A stretch of DNA of 64,000 bases, from NCBI GenBank assembly GCA_002105175.1, contig MCGE01000015.1, positions 930,001 through 994,000 on the forward strand. Direction: 5' to 3'. Under the pieces are notes generated by a model. That model saw nothing but the letters and a program-made list of their open reading frames with translations, did no database searches and was not told the DNA's origin. Source of the stretch: Absidia repens. Lineage: Eukaryota; Mucoromycota; Mucoromycetes; Mucorales; Cunninghamellaceae. Every line of letters starts with the position of its first letter. Position 1 is the first letter of the stretch. The translations under genes were made by a program, and so were the position numbers. This document shows positions 30,835-42,647 of the stretch, in pieces.

Positions 30835-31496
30835 TTTTGCTAAAATAAATAGAATAATAGGAAGAAGGTTAGTTATTAATTTTTTTCATTCTAAATCGAT
30901 CCAGATCACACATGGATGGATGAATGCAAAAATGGTAAAAGAGGTTTTTGACTGGTTGGCTGTACTAGTTGGTTTTTATCGCTGTGTTCTCGTATCATAT
31001 CCATCCATTCCATCGTTCGTTGTAATCCATCCATTTATGCCACTTTTTCATCCATCCATCCATCTACTTGCTAATAAAGTGATCATTGCTCATGTCAATA
31101 TAATGTACCTTTAGCGCTCACAGTTGAAAAGGAAAGATCAATGGTGTTGACATTTTCGACCAGAACCTATGCGAAAATTTTAGGCCGCGGTCGGGAATTC
31201 AAAACCTCCACTTGGTAATATTGACCCACCTCGCTTTCTGTAGAGAGATAGTTTTGATTTGATACAACATAATACAAGTATAAAATATTTTATTTTTATA
31301 CAAAACGATTACCATGATATGGGTTATTTTATTGTTGCCGTCTCGGATTGCATTACTTTTTTTTTCCCCTTCTATGCTGGGCCATTCAAAATGGAGTTGA
31401 CCAACAAACGGGGTTTAAAATTAATTTTCGGTGGAAAAGGGAATGGGCAAGTGGGATTGCTGTTTGATCTTTCTCTTTTCCAACTTGACAGAAATC
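30835..31496. promoter_or_regulatory. Shared divergent promoter region of RPS16 and RACK1
   Basis: 662 bp between two 40S-component start codons on opposite strands. It holds TCCATCCAT-type short repeats (about 31000-31062), a GC-rich spot TAGGCCGCGGTCGGG (31181-31195), and a pyrimidine-rich stretch before the RACK1 ATG. Co-regulation is inferred from the layout; no known binding site is claimed. Confidence 0.45.
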
Positions 31497-32643
31497 ATGG
31501 ATACTCTTACTCTTCGCGGCACTCTTGAAGGTACGATTCAATCACACAATCATTACACATGATAATATAAAGGATAGAGTGGATGGATGAATGGATGGAT
31601 TGGATGGATGGATTAGAGTTACTAAATTTTTAACCATTGTTCGTCATTTTTTCTTAGGTCATGGCAACTGGGTCACTTCCATTGCCACCACTGCTGAAAA
31701 CCCTGACATGGTCTTGTCTGCTTCTCGCGGTAAGTAGTCATATTATAGTAGGATATAAAAAAAGGATACTAGTACTAAGATGTATATATTTGGTTTAGAC
31801 AAGACTCTTATTGTCTGGCACTTGACCAAGGACGAAGTCAACTACGGTATTCCCCGCAAGTCCTTGACTGGTCACAACCACTTTGTTGAAGATGTTGCCA
31901 TTTCTTCCGACGGTCAATTCGCCTTGTCTGCCTCTTGGGATAACACTCTCCGTCTTTGGGACTTGAACAGCGGTAAGACCACTCGCCGTTTCGTTGGCCA
32001 CACCAATGATGTTTTGTCTGTTGCTTTCTCTGCCGATAACCGTCAAATCGTGTCTGGTTCTCGTGACAAGTCCATCAAGTTGTGGAACACCCTTGGTGAA
32101 TGCAAGTACAACATCACCGAAGATGGTCACTCTGAATGGGTTTCCTGCGTCCGCTTCTCTCCCAACCCTGCTAACCCCTTGATCATCTCTGGTGGCTGGG
32201 ACAAGCTCGTCAAGGTCTGGGATTTGACCAAGCTTAAGCTCAAGGCCAACTTTGTCGGTCACAACGGTTATGTCAGCACTGTCACCGTTTCCCCCGATGG
32301 ATCTCTCTGTGCCTCTGCTGGTAAGGATGGTGTTGTCATGTTGTGGGACTTGAACGAATATAAGCACTTGTACTCTCTCGAAGCTGGTGATGTTGTCAAT
32401 GCTCTTACTTTCTCTCCTAACCGTTACTGGTTGTGTGCTGCCACTGCCTCTTCCATCAAGGTCTGGGATTTGGAATCCAAGTCTATTGTTGACGAACTCC
32501 GTCCTGAATTCACTCAAATTGGTAAGGGTCGTGCTTTGACTCCTCAAGCCTTGTCTCTTGCCTGGGCTGCTGATGGCACCACTCTCTTCTCTGGTTACTC
32601 TGATAACCTCATCCGTGTCTGGTCTGTCTCTCGTACCCTCTAA
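31497..32643 (+). CDS. CPC2: RACK1/Cpc2/Asc1, WD40 protein of the 40S subunit
   Basis: Three exons (31497-31530, 31658-31729, 31799-32643) give 316 residues, the usual size. [20 protein letters not shown] and seven WD repeats follow, with many GH...WD pairs ([64 protein letters not shown]). RACK1 sits on the head of the 40S subunit and links translation to signalling and ribosome quality control. C-ending codon bias marks high expression. The 750-nt antisense ORF over exon 3 is a shadow of this codon bias. Confidence 0.97.
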
Positions 32644-32969
32644 ATATATTTGGTTAGTGTCTAGTCATTATTAGTAGAGTAGTGTGTTGGTGGTTTGGGC
32701 ATCTCTAGTTTTATTGTTGGTGGTTTGCTATTTTGTAGCTTTTATTTATTCATTTTTTAGACTCAAAATCAAAATCATCAATAAAATTAATAAAGTTCTC
32801 TCTCTTTTTTGTTTTTGTTTTTGTTTTTATGTGGATCTTGGAAATTGAATGTAGGGCTAAACGCCTTCCGTGCAAGTGATAATGCTTTGGATCAAGAGTA
32901 AAAATGGAAACGCCCATTTCGCATTTGATCTATGATGGATGAAAAAAAAATATAGATAACTGGACAATT
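32644..32969. other. RACK1 3' region
   Basis: 3' UTR with overlapping AATAAA-type signals near 32779-32793, followed by a (TTTTTG)n stretch. No gene seen. Confidence 0.55.
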
Positions 32970-33400
32970 CACACACCGACTCACATGAATTTCTCTTTTT
33001 TTTTTGTAGCATATCATTCAAAAATCATGATCAACTAGGATTAGCGTTTGAGCTTGAATCAGGAGCAGTTGAAAAATACAATACAAACATGAATGGGGAA
33101 ACCGTTTCATTTTGGATATGTGAATTGGGACTGCCATTAGATTTAGTCTTCACTTAAAGAATAGTGATATGGAATCGTCATAAGCTTAGCTTATTAGTCA
33201 TAGTACTATATCTACATATGAATAAAATTCGTCTTGCCATTTACTATTATTCTGTCTCATACGTTTAGTCTGTATCAAAGTTACATTTGTCTTATACAAT
33301 ACTATATCTATCTTTTGCACTGTCTTCCCCTTCCAATTAGCATTGAGAACCTCAGCTTATACTTAATTTAATAAAATATGTATTTTATTTTTAAACACTG
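32970..33400 (+). repeat. Dispersed non-coding repeat, copy F (degenerate)
   Basis: CACATGAATTTCTC stands in for the E-box (32982-32987), followed by poly-T and CATATCATTCAAAAATC. Then ACATGAATGGGGAAACC (about 33088), TTTCATTTTGGAT, a GAATAAAATTCG signal (about 33221), and a TTTAATAAAATATG unit (about 33368). It is clearly the same order of blocks, but with more substitutions than copies A to E. Confidence 0.55.
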
Positions 33401-34189
33401 ACCGATCCCTCTTTAATTTTCGGGCTACTTTAGATCAATTTTGCATTTTAAATATATTGTAAGCACAGCGGCCAGCTCCCTCCATGTATATTTCATCTAC
33501 CAGCTCATTGACAGGGAATTAATACATAACGACTGACCCATTGACATCATGCCTAACACCTGCTTAAAAAAAGTGGACTTATTTCTGCTCGACCAGGCAA
33601 TTTAATAAACCAATGCTGTGCCCTCAGTGTAGCAGCGTGATCATATTCCAGCCTTACCATTCATATTAATAATCCAAAGTCGCGCCACCAGCGTAGCCTC
33701 CCCTATATCATATTATGGCATCGATCAGTCTGTATATAACCAGTCATAAATTTTATTATGTATGTATGGTATAAAAAAAACAGCAACCTAAGCAAAGGCG
33801 GTTGGGATCTAGAAAACTAATAATAAAGTATGAAATGGTGGAGGGGTAGATACAATATTCTTTCAACATACACAAAGTACCGAATTATACGGAGCCCATA
33901 GCACAACAGCTAGGCTCCAAAGGATCGCCCAGTAGAATGCAGAATAATCCGGCGGAACATCAGAACCTCTATCATTTTTGATCAAAATATGATATAAATA
34001 TTAATATGAAAAACTACGATATTTTTCACCTCATACGGGATTTGAGTAAGTCCTTGGGCCCTATTTGCGCACTCCAGATGCATTTTCTTTTTTCAATCGT
34101 CGGGATTTCGAAAATAGGTTGACACAAAAAAAAAAAAAAATCTTTCCCTTTTTCGTTTTCCCTTTCTTTGAACTTGCTAATTTAATTCA
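33401..34189. other. Intergenic DNA upstream of WDR70
   Basis: No gene recognised. A poly-A run lies near 34125-34139, shortly before the WDR70 ATG. Confidence 0.5.
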
Positions 34190-36378
34190 ATGGCATCAAA
34201 CGGCAATGACTGGGATGCTTTTGCCTCTATGTTTCCTACTTCATTTGGAAAGAAAGTGAAATCCAATATCAACACATCCAATTTTGAAAAAACCAAACGG
34301 CAGGTAAATAAACAAAAAAAAAAGATACAAATTCACATCCATTTAGTATCTGCCTTGTTTGTACTAACTTGGAGTATTTTGCAGGACGATGTCTCGAAAG
34401 ATCCGCCTAACAATGACTTGGCAGCAAAGAAGACAACAGCTTTGAGTGACGGAGACGCAAGATCTAGTTCGAACGGCCCTGAATCAAAAAACGAAATCAA
34501 CACGATGCAAACCAAAGGAAACAGCATAGATGGCGATGTGGATGAGGATGAGGATGATGAAGACAGCGATAATGACGCCAATGCCGATAATGAATCGATC
34601 CTTCCGATATCTCATGAGGTGGTACTGAAAGGGCACACACGGGTGGTATCAGCATTAGCACTGGATCCTGCCGGAGCAAGACTTGTTACAGGTGGATACG
34701 ATTATGACGTCAAACTCTGGGATTTTGCAGGCATGGACCAAACCTTCCGACCTTTCCGCAGTCTCAACCCTTTTGGTGATCATCAAATTCACGACATTCA
34801 CTACTCATTATCTGGCGATGTGTTTTTGGGGGTACCTGGCAGTGCATCGATCAAACTCTTCAATCGGGACGGTATCGAAAAGACGGAATATATGAAGGGT
34901 GATCCATATATCCGTGATTTACGACATACGGCTGGGCATGTGGGGGCTCTGACAAGTGCAACATGGCATCCTACGGACAGACAAATCTTTGCAACATCGT
35001 CGCAGGACGGCACCATACGGATTTGGGATGTGGACCAGAAACGGAAACAAAAGGAAGTCATTGCTTACAAATCTCGTGAACGGGGTGGTCGCTCTCCTGC
35101 TACTGCTTTGGCCTATACACACGATTCAAGGTTGATTGCCGGTGCTTTCCAAGATGGTACTATCAATTTATGGTCATCCACAGGTCCTTTTATTCGTCCC
35201 TCTATTGTGTTCCCCGAAGCCCATCAAAAACACTCGGAAACTTCAAGTTTGTTATTCTCAAAAGATAACTTTACCATGGTGTCAAGAGGTGGTGATGAAA
35301 CTGTTAAAGGTAATTTTTAAGGAAAAAAAAAGAAAGGAAAAGTATGATCATAAACTTACCAAGAACGTTTTGAAAAAAAAACTGTAGTCTGGGATATCCG
35401 ACACCCTAAGAAACCAGTCAATGTGCAATACAATCTGGATATCGTGAACCCTGAAGCCAACGTGATCTTCAGTCCTGATGAAAGGTTGATTCTGACTGGT
35501 ACAGCATGTCCTAAGGGTCAAGGTCATGGAAAATTGGTGATGATGGATCGTCATACTTTAGAAATCAAAAGAACAATGCGTAAGTAGAGAAAGGGGGAAA
35601 AAAAAGTTTATGTGCTTTTGGAGCCAATATTGACTTTTATTATTATATAGATATTGGACAATCAAGTGTCGTCAAAGTACTTTGGCATCCTCGAATCAAT
35701 CAAATTGTTACTGGTAGTGCTGATGGTAACGTGCGCGTATTCTACAGTCCAACGCAATCATCACGTGGTGTCAAGATGTGTGTGGTCAAGGAACAAAAGA
35801 AGCGGGCTGTGGATGACTATGAAATTGACCGGCCTATTATTACTCCTCATGCGTTGCCTATGTATAAAGAAGAACGAAGCAAAAGTCAAAAACGAAAACT
35901 TGAAAAGATACGAAAGGATCCTATTGCATCTCATCGACCAGGTAAGAATCCCCGAATAATGATCATCATCAATTATTCACCACCGATTTCAATATATATA
36001 TTTGGAAATAGATATGCCGATGGGTAGTCGTGGTGTCGGTGGACGAGTTGGGAACAATGAACAACATGCAATCATCAAGGGTCTTACCAAAGATACAAGA
36101 AGAGGTAATCTATATGAACTAAATATGCAAATGATATCATATTAACATGTATATATTTTAAATAGACGAGGACCCCCGTGCAGCTTTGCTCAAATATTCG
36201 GAATCATCCGATGATACGCAATGGATATCAAATGGTAAGTAACAATTAGTGATATATAAATATATATTCTTTCTAACTTTATCTATGATAAATAGTTTAT
36301 AAGGAGACTCAACCGGATCCCGTCTTTGCAAGTGACGAAGAAGAGCCCGAAACAACAAACAAAAAGGCCAAAAAATAG
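34190..36378 (+). CDS. wdr70: WD40 protein WDR70 (Gastrulation-defective 1 homologue)
   Basis: Seven exons (34190-34303, 34385-35309, 35388-35579, 35651-35941, 36012-36104, 36166-36234, 36296-36378) give 588 residues. After a disordered, acidic N-terminus (a DEDEDDEDSDNDANAD stretch), WD repeats begin at HEVVLKGHTRVVSALALDP and GGYDYDVKLWDF. Further blades include SSQDGTIRIWDVD and GSADGNVRVFYSP. The family-typical stretch RPFRSLNPFGDHQIHDI and a basic C-terminus ending ETTNKKAKK (possible nuclear signal) support WDR70. In fission yeast and human cells WDR70 works with the Cul4-DDB1 ubiquitin ligase in histone H2B ubiquitination at DNA breaks. That role is from the family. Confidence 0.9.
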
Positions 36379-36575
36379 TTTTAGAATTTGATGCACCTCC
36401 ACCCTTCATTCACCCTTTTCATCATCCCTTATCCCGATTTGGAAAATAAATTTTTATTTTTTTTGATTCAAATTTTATTTTTTTGTTTTATTTGTGTGGG
36501 TCGTTGTTTCTCCTTCTCTCTTCCACTCCCTATTATCCCTCTTTTTTATTATAAACATTATTATTATTATCCAAT

Positions 36576-38793
36576 ATGCCCAAATTTAAAAAACAAAGCA
36601 AAGCAAAAGGTCAACAATATTCTCTTGTGCCTTCTCCCACCTTTAACTCACCTATATCTCCCCGCTCTGTTCAGGTAAGCGCAGACTATTTAATCATGTA
36701 AACCACCTTGTCTCACCTTTGGATCTTTGTGCGTATTTATATGTGTAGGGGCAGCATCCGCTACAACCTTCAGTGGTCGGACAGGATTACTTTGGCTCGT
36801 CACTCGATGGATCAAGTGACGTTCTGATCGACGTACGGAGCAACAATAGTAACAACAACAAAAATTATGGAAGCGCCGACTCGACCGGACGTCATCCTCC
36901 TTACTCGAAAAGCTCCAACCATCATTTACCACCCCTACACCCTGATCACTTAGCCTACCTCGCCCAACATCTACCCGCTGATACTGGCTATACATCCGAT
37001 GCAGACACCATGGCCTCCCCACACGACGAGGATGCCCAAGATGACATTTGTATGGCGACACTTGACTCGAAGGACCAAACCGACATTGATTATGAAGCAC
37101 TCGACAGCTACATCGAAGAGGAAGCCTATATCATGAAAACACCAAGCTCGACACCCAATGCGTACCCACCTCAGCGACGCCGTTTATCAACTATAGGTGG
37201 TGGTGACTCGAGACGGTTTAGTCTATATGGCGATCGAATGAAGGTAAGTGCTTTAAATCGCCGCTCATATCCAAGGCAAATTTGCATAGGAGACGTTCAT
37301 TCACTCACTCACCCTTCTTTTTCCAAAGCATCCCGACGTAGATGATTTTGAAGCTTATCGTATGACATATTATTCAACGGCAGAAACCTCTACCATCCAT
37401 GCAAGAAATCTTTGCGAAATTCCACCCAAAGACACCAAGCTCAGTGACATGCTAAAGAAAGGTTGTTTTTGGATTGATATCTTGAACCCCACGGATACTG
37501 AAATGCGATCACTATGTCAGGTAACAAAGAAAGCAAAGCAAATCAAAGCAGCGGTAATAGAACTTCTCTCTCAAATATTCATCATGACATGTTCCCTTTG
37601 ATTAGGTGTTTAGAATTCATCCATTGACGCAAGAAGATATTACCATGGAAGAACAGCGTGAAAAATGTGATGTATACCACAATTATTATTTTATCTGTTT
37701 CAGATCCTTCGAGCAAGACCCACTATCCCCCACATATTTACAACCATTGGCAGTTTACATTGTTGTTTTAAAAGAAGGCGTTTTATCGGTAAGAAAGTAA
37801 AAATCACCCGTCGCCTTATCCATCCGCGAAAACTCACATCCAACATCCCAAGTTTCATTTTAGGCATACACCACATCCACACAACGTACGCAAACGAATC
37901 AAACAGCTACGGGATTATATCCATGTATCACCTGGTAAGTGGCATTTTTGCAGTATTACGATATGTGAGTGTTTTTTCTTTTTCTCTTCCATTAATGTTT
38001 ACTTTTTGATGTGTGGATTGGAAACGTAGATTGGATTTGTTATGGGTTACTGGACGACATCACCGACTCATTCGCTCCATTGATCAAATCGATAGAATTC
38101 GAAGTGGACTCGATTGATGAACTGGTACTTATTTTGAAGGAATCCGAACAATCGGATATGCTACGGCGCATTGGGTACTGTCGTAAACGTGTCATGGGGC
38201 TACTTCGACTCCTGGTCCCCAAGGCAGATGTGGTGAAAACATTGATCAAGCGAGGTGAAACCAAACCGGATGATGCCACACGGCCTGCACTTGGCACTGA
38301 AGTCCTGCTCTTCCTTGGTGATGTACAAGGTAGGACGATATATTTATATATATATATATAATTACAGAAAACCAATGTGCTCATTTTTTTTTCTTTTTAA
38401 ATTAGATCATATTCTCACAATGCTTCAATCACTCAATCACTATGAAAAAATTTCATCAAGATCCCACAGCAATTATTTGGCGCAGATCTCTATTGAAATG
38501 ACTCAAACCAACAATGAAATTAATGATGTATTGTCCAAACTGACGGCTTTGGGTAGCGTTTTGGTGCCAATGAATCTCGTTACTGGACTTTGGGGAATAA
38601 ATGTCCACGTCCCTGGCCAGGATAGAGAGGTAATCATGGGGAAAAAGAGTGATCGACTGGATAAAATGGATACTAATGGTTCATTCTTGTTATTGCTATA
38701 CAGGACTTGACTTGGTTCTCGTGCATCACTGCATCCATTCTCACCTTTTGTATTACGATGACTTTAGTTATGCGATACTACAATATCGTCTAA
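36576..38793 (+). CDS. CorA-like divalent metal transporter (Mnr2/Alr type) with GIN signature
   Basis: Eight exons (36576-36674, 36749-37243, 37329-37520, 37606-37788, 37853-37934, 38030-38329, 38406-38629, 38704-38793) give 554 residues. A disordered N-terminus (about 200 residues, with an Asn run and an RRRLSTIGGGDSRRFSLYG segment that could be phosphorylated) precedes the CorA funnel (KKGCFWIDILNPTDTEM, IHPLTQEDI, YHNYYFICFRSF). Transmembrane helix 1 is ALGSVLVPMNLVTGLWGINV and helix 2 is FSCITASILTFCITMTLVMR. The loop is GLWGINVHVPGQ: the usual GMN selectivity motif reads GIN at about 514-516. Yeast relatives Alr1 and Mnr2 carry Mg2+ at the plasma membrane or vacuole. The altered motif makes the substrate less certain. 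Confidence 0.88.
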
Positions 38794-39449
38794 CTTGCTT
38801 TTCTTCATTTAGTTCTAGTGATTAGTGTAAAAAGTTTTTTTTTTTTTTTTTTTTTTTTTTTTGATTCCCCATTTTTTTTTGCCTTCATACCGCATTATAT
38901 CTTGTAAAAGACACACTTGTCCTGTAGTTAGTAGTACCATTAACCCCTCCCCTCCCTTGCTCACAAATAAAATTATCATTTTTTACTTCTATAATGCAGT
39001 TCAGATAGAACATGAAATAATTCGGGTCTTACAGAAAATACTAAGGATAGTTTATTTTGCTTAGCATTAAAACGGTTTCCCGCATACTATGTATGGTAAA
39101 TAAAGATGAAAAGGGGTGTTTTTTGTTTTTGTGAAAAAACGCCTTATGCATTTGAAGGGTCGAGCAATAGCAATACAAAGATGTTTATCAGAAAAAAAAA
39201 AAGGGACGTTATGTGGCTGAACTTTATACCTTTCATTGCCCCTCAATCATCGTATTTTTATGTGCATGTTTTTTTTTTATACGATCTTCAATGTCTTAAA
39301 ACATGCAAGATTTTTTTTTTTCAACCCACTGTTTTTGAAGCCCAGTATACATACATACACCAGAAAAGGCTCTGAACACGAAGTCGCCTTACTCTATCCC
39401 TTTTTTTTTTTTTGCATAAATACATTAACCTTTCTTTTTCACAGACACG
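38794..39449. other. 3' region of the CorA gene and intergenic DNA
   Basis: A poly-T run (38837-38862), AATAAA near 38967, and more poly-T/A blocks. No gene seen. Confidence 0.5.
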
Positions 39450-40680
39450 TGCAGTATTCCACAAAACAAAGTAAAAATATGAGAGTCAAAGTGAAAGCAA
39501 AAAGACAAGAAATATTTTATTCCGATGCAAATATAAACTCTGACAACTAAACTAAACCGGGCTAACGATAATATCATTAGCCCATACCTCACAATGAGTT
39601 GATTAGATGTGTGTGAGTGTGTGCTATATGGGAGAGGCATAGAGTATGCGGGAGTGGGATGTATTATGCTGTAGAGGAAACATAGGATCATATAAAGTTG
39701 TTAAATTAAGGAGGGTAAACTATCCTACGGTGAGTGGCAAACTATTCTACAGGACAGTATTGCCCAATGACGGTGTTAAACTTAAAACTAAGTCAAATTG
39801 CTCCATCGTGTCTGCAAGGTATAAAAAAATGAGAACAACCACGCCAACAATGCTAAATGGCACTGGCTACTGTCATGAGAAGAAAAACAATTACACTGAT
39901 GGTACTGCATTATGTTGTTTGCTGTAAAAAAAAAAAAAAATCAAGAGGATTCCTTTTTTTGTGGGCCCCCCCAAAGCACCTCACTCACAGATAAAAATGC
40001 ATTTCAAATTCCGCCCACGTGGATTGTTTATTCATTCCCACTATTTATTTCGCCCTCTTCCTTACTTTTCGTTTTCTTTCTTTCTTTTTTTTCTCTTTAT
40101 TTTTTCTCGAGCATTCAACTTCTGCGGGGTTATTTTGGACCTAGAATTATATCAGGACTAGTTTAGAAGGGGTTTCAGCTCAGGGATTACAAGATGCATG
40201 GGGAATCCCTTTCATTTTGGATTTAGGATTTCGAAAAACCATTCGCTAGCCTTTTGGAACCTTCATTAGCTTAGTTTAATATTAGTTTGTCCATATTTTG
40301 TATCTATATCTGAATAAAAATATGTACCTTTTTTACTTGTTTCATTGAAAATGTCCCATTGTTTCTCTCATGTATTGTGCATTTAGATTCCTTCTTTGAT
40401 ACCGTCACTCCCTTTTGATTAATGTATACCACTGTTGTGCTTCAATACCCGATGTCCCTTCCGTCTTTTCTCATCCCTTGTATAGTATATAAGCTCCCAT
40501 TTTACAGTAGTCACTTTTAAATTAGAGTTGGGTCATTCTTCAGATCTCATTGTAGTGTCCCTCATGCTTCCTCGACTAGATCCTTCCATCAAATCACTTG
40601 TTACAGTGAATCCCTTGTCCTTAGTGCTGGTATCTACCAAATATGCTTGAGTAATATATGCCCTTTTATACAGCATTCTT
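39450..40680 (+). repeat. Dispersed non-coding repeat, copy E
   Basis: The longest copy. An upstream segment (39710-39930) is related to that of copy A. Then CAAATTCCGCCCACGTGG with the E-box at 40016-40021, a pyrimidine tract, GCATTCAACTTCTGCGGGG, TTATTTTGGACCTAGAATT and the core GGACTAGTTTAGAAGGGG from 40155. AGGGATTACAAGATGCATGG and GGAATCCCTTTC can form a 7-bp hairpin (AGGGATT/AATCCCT). GAATAAAAATATG (about 40312) and GCTTCAATACCCGATG (about 40439) follow. Confidence 0.72.
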
Positions 40681-40861
40681 TGACACCGGATAGTAAACAA
40701 TGTCAATATCATAGCTATTTTTGTGAGTATCTTAGAAGACATTTGCTTTGTAATTTACCCGTCATGAGTACTTTCCCATGACCTTCGTCACAATTCCACT
40801 CCACAAAAAAAGTCAAACCATTTTCTGTTGTTTTATTGAAACTCTTCGTTAATAAGAATCG

Positions 40862-40898
<37 letters not shown>

Positions 40899-41134
40899 CT
40901 AAACATTCAATGTCATATTCCAATATTGTTTGCTTTTGTTTTGATTTTTTATATACATGTATTTTTTATTATTCAGAGATAACAATGTTTAATATAATTT
41001 TACAACTAAGAAACTATGCTTGAGATAGAGGAGATGTGACTAAGTACAGTTTTTGGTTTTTGGGGTTCTTTTAAATAGGCAAAGATGGAAGAGACATGAT
41101 ATATAAAAAGATAATAAAGGGGGGGGATACTAAT
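40681..41134. other. Intergenic DNA and allantoicase 3' region
   Basis: A 37-nt poly-T run near 40863-40899, then AT-rich DNA and the probable 3' UTR of allantoicase. No gene seen. Confidence 0.5.
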
Positions 41135-42647
41135 CTAAACACCGTTGATGATTTCCAAAGTATGGATGTTAGGACGAGCAATGGGGAGCTTAGGAAGAGC
41201 ACCACCTTCACGGACACCATAGAGACGGATACGCTTGAAGCCACCATCTAGAAAAAAAAACAAGAGAAGAGAGAAAAAAAAATAAGTATTTTGGACATAG
41301 TTTGTTTTCCACTAGTCGCTCTACCTCTATCCCCTACTCCCCAACCACTTTTAAATATATGTATGTCTTACCGGGAATAATGGTGATCTTGGCATGAGTG
41401 AAGACCTTATCGGTTTCAGGAAGATCAAAGTAGAAGATATCGTGAGCACCAACGCCAACAGGGGCAACCAAGGTAGTCCATTTGGCATCAGCAGCAGGGA
41501 TTTCGGCATCGGTGTTGGTAGCTTCGATTTGGACCTTGTTGGGATAGTTACCACAGTAGTGAGAGGTATCCAATTCAGCCTTCAACAAATGACCCTTGGC
41601 ACCCAAGCGAACAGTGACATAGTCAACATGTCCGGGAGTACGAGAGCGCTTGGTTTCCCAACCGTCACCCATGTTTTGACCACGGCCTGGTAAAAGGACG
41701 TTGGATCCGGGAGTGTAGTGAGAGTTGCTGACTTCCACAGCCTTGGCACCGTTACCGAGGTAAGCAAGGTCGACAATAGCACTATGATCCAAAAGAAATT
41801 TGCGTTATTAGTTTTCACTGTAAACACATTATTTTTTTCTGACTCTCTCTATCCATAAAGAGACATATATATCCCTCTTCTCCTCTTCTGCCGGTGCACA
41901 CTTACGATTTGTCTTCGGACCAGATGGGTTGGACGTTACCGTAAGCACGGAAACGAGCAATACCACCATCGGGGATGTTGTTCAAACGGAGATGGGTGTA
42001 GACAGCAGATTCCTTGGCCAATTCAAACACGTTGTGGCAGGTAGGGGGGAGGTCAACCTTGGGCAAGATTTCGGTCCACTTGACGTTATCAGCCAAAACA
42101 TCACCTTCAGGGACGAAAGCACCTTCAACTGAGGCAGCAGGAGCTTGGTTACCGGTGAAGTAATGAGTATCAATGTCGAAACCAACGAATGAACCAGGGA
42201 AACCTAACTTGATGACAGCCCTAGATTGATAAATAACAATAAAGATAAAAAAAAGGAAAATAAATAAAAGAAATCATCGCGCGTTGAACTAGGAGAGGGG
42301 TGTTATTTTTTTGAGAGAGAACTTACCAGTCATAGGTAGGGTTGTGGCGCTTGGTTTCCCAACCGTCCATCCAAGCACCAGTGTCAACGAAGCGACCAGG
42401 GCAATGAAGAGGAGGAGCAGGGTTGATCATGTTAGTGGCAGGAGCAAAGAATTCATTGGTGACATGAACAATGGTGGTGCCAGTGGCAGCGCTAGCCAAG
42501 TCTATTTGTGAAAAAGAAAAAAAAAGTTAGATCGATGAGACAAAATGGACATGGATGTTTTTTTTTCTTCACTCGCAACATACCAGTGCAAGAGGCCAAA
42601 GGGGTCTTGGAGAAGTTTTCGAATTCAACACGTTTGTAAGCAGCCAT
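41135..42647 (-). CDS. DAL2: Allantoicase
   Basis: Five exons (42647-42584, 42501-42327, 42220-41906, 41781-41372, 41247-41135) give 358 residues. The protein is a tandem of two related beta-sandwich units. Each has GRFVDTGAWMDGWETKRHNP or GRGQNMGDGWETKRSRTPG, followed by VIKLGFPGSF or VTVRLGAKGH and a DT(H/S)(Y/H)...GN motif. ARFRAYGNVQP and KRIRLYGVREGG end each unit. Allantoicase (EC 3.5.3.4) splits allantoate into ureidoglycolate and urea in purine-nitrogen use. No other purine-degradation gene is in the window, so this is not a DAL-type cluster. Confidence 0.95.

Noticed and set aside
31531..31798. Intronic snoRNA in RACK1, as in yeast ASC1
   Set aside because: I found no C/D box pair or H/ACA layout in either intron by eye.
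31795..32547. 250-codon ORF antisense to RACK1
   Set aside because: It lies exactly opposite a highly biased coding exon, and strong C-ending codons suppress stops on the other strand. No motif and no splice or regulatory context.
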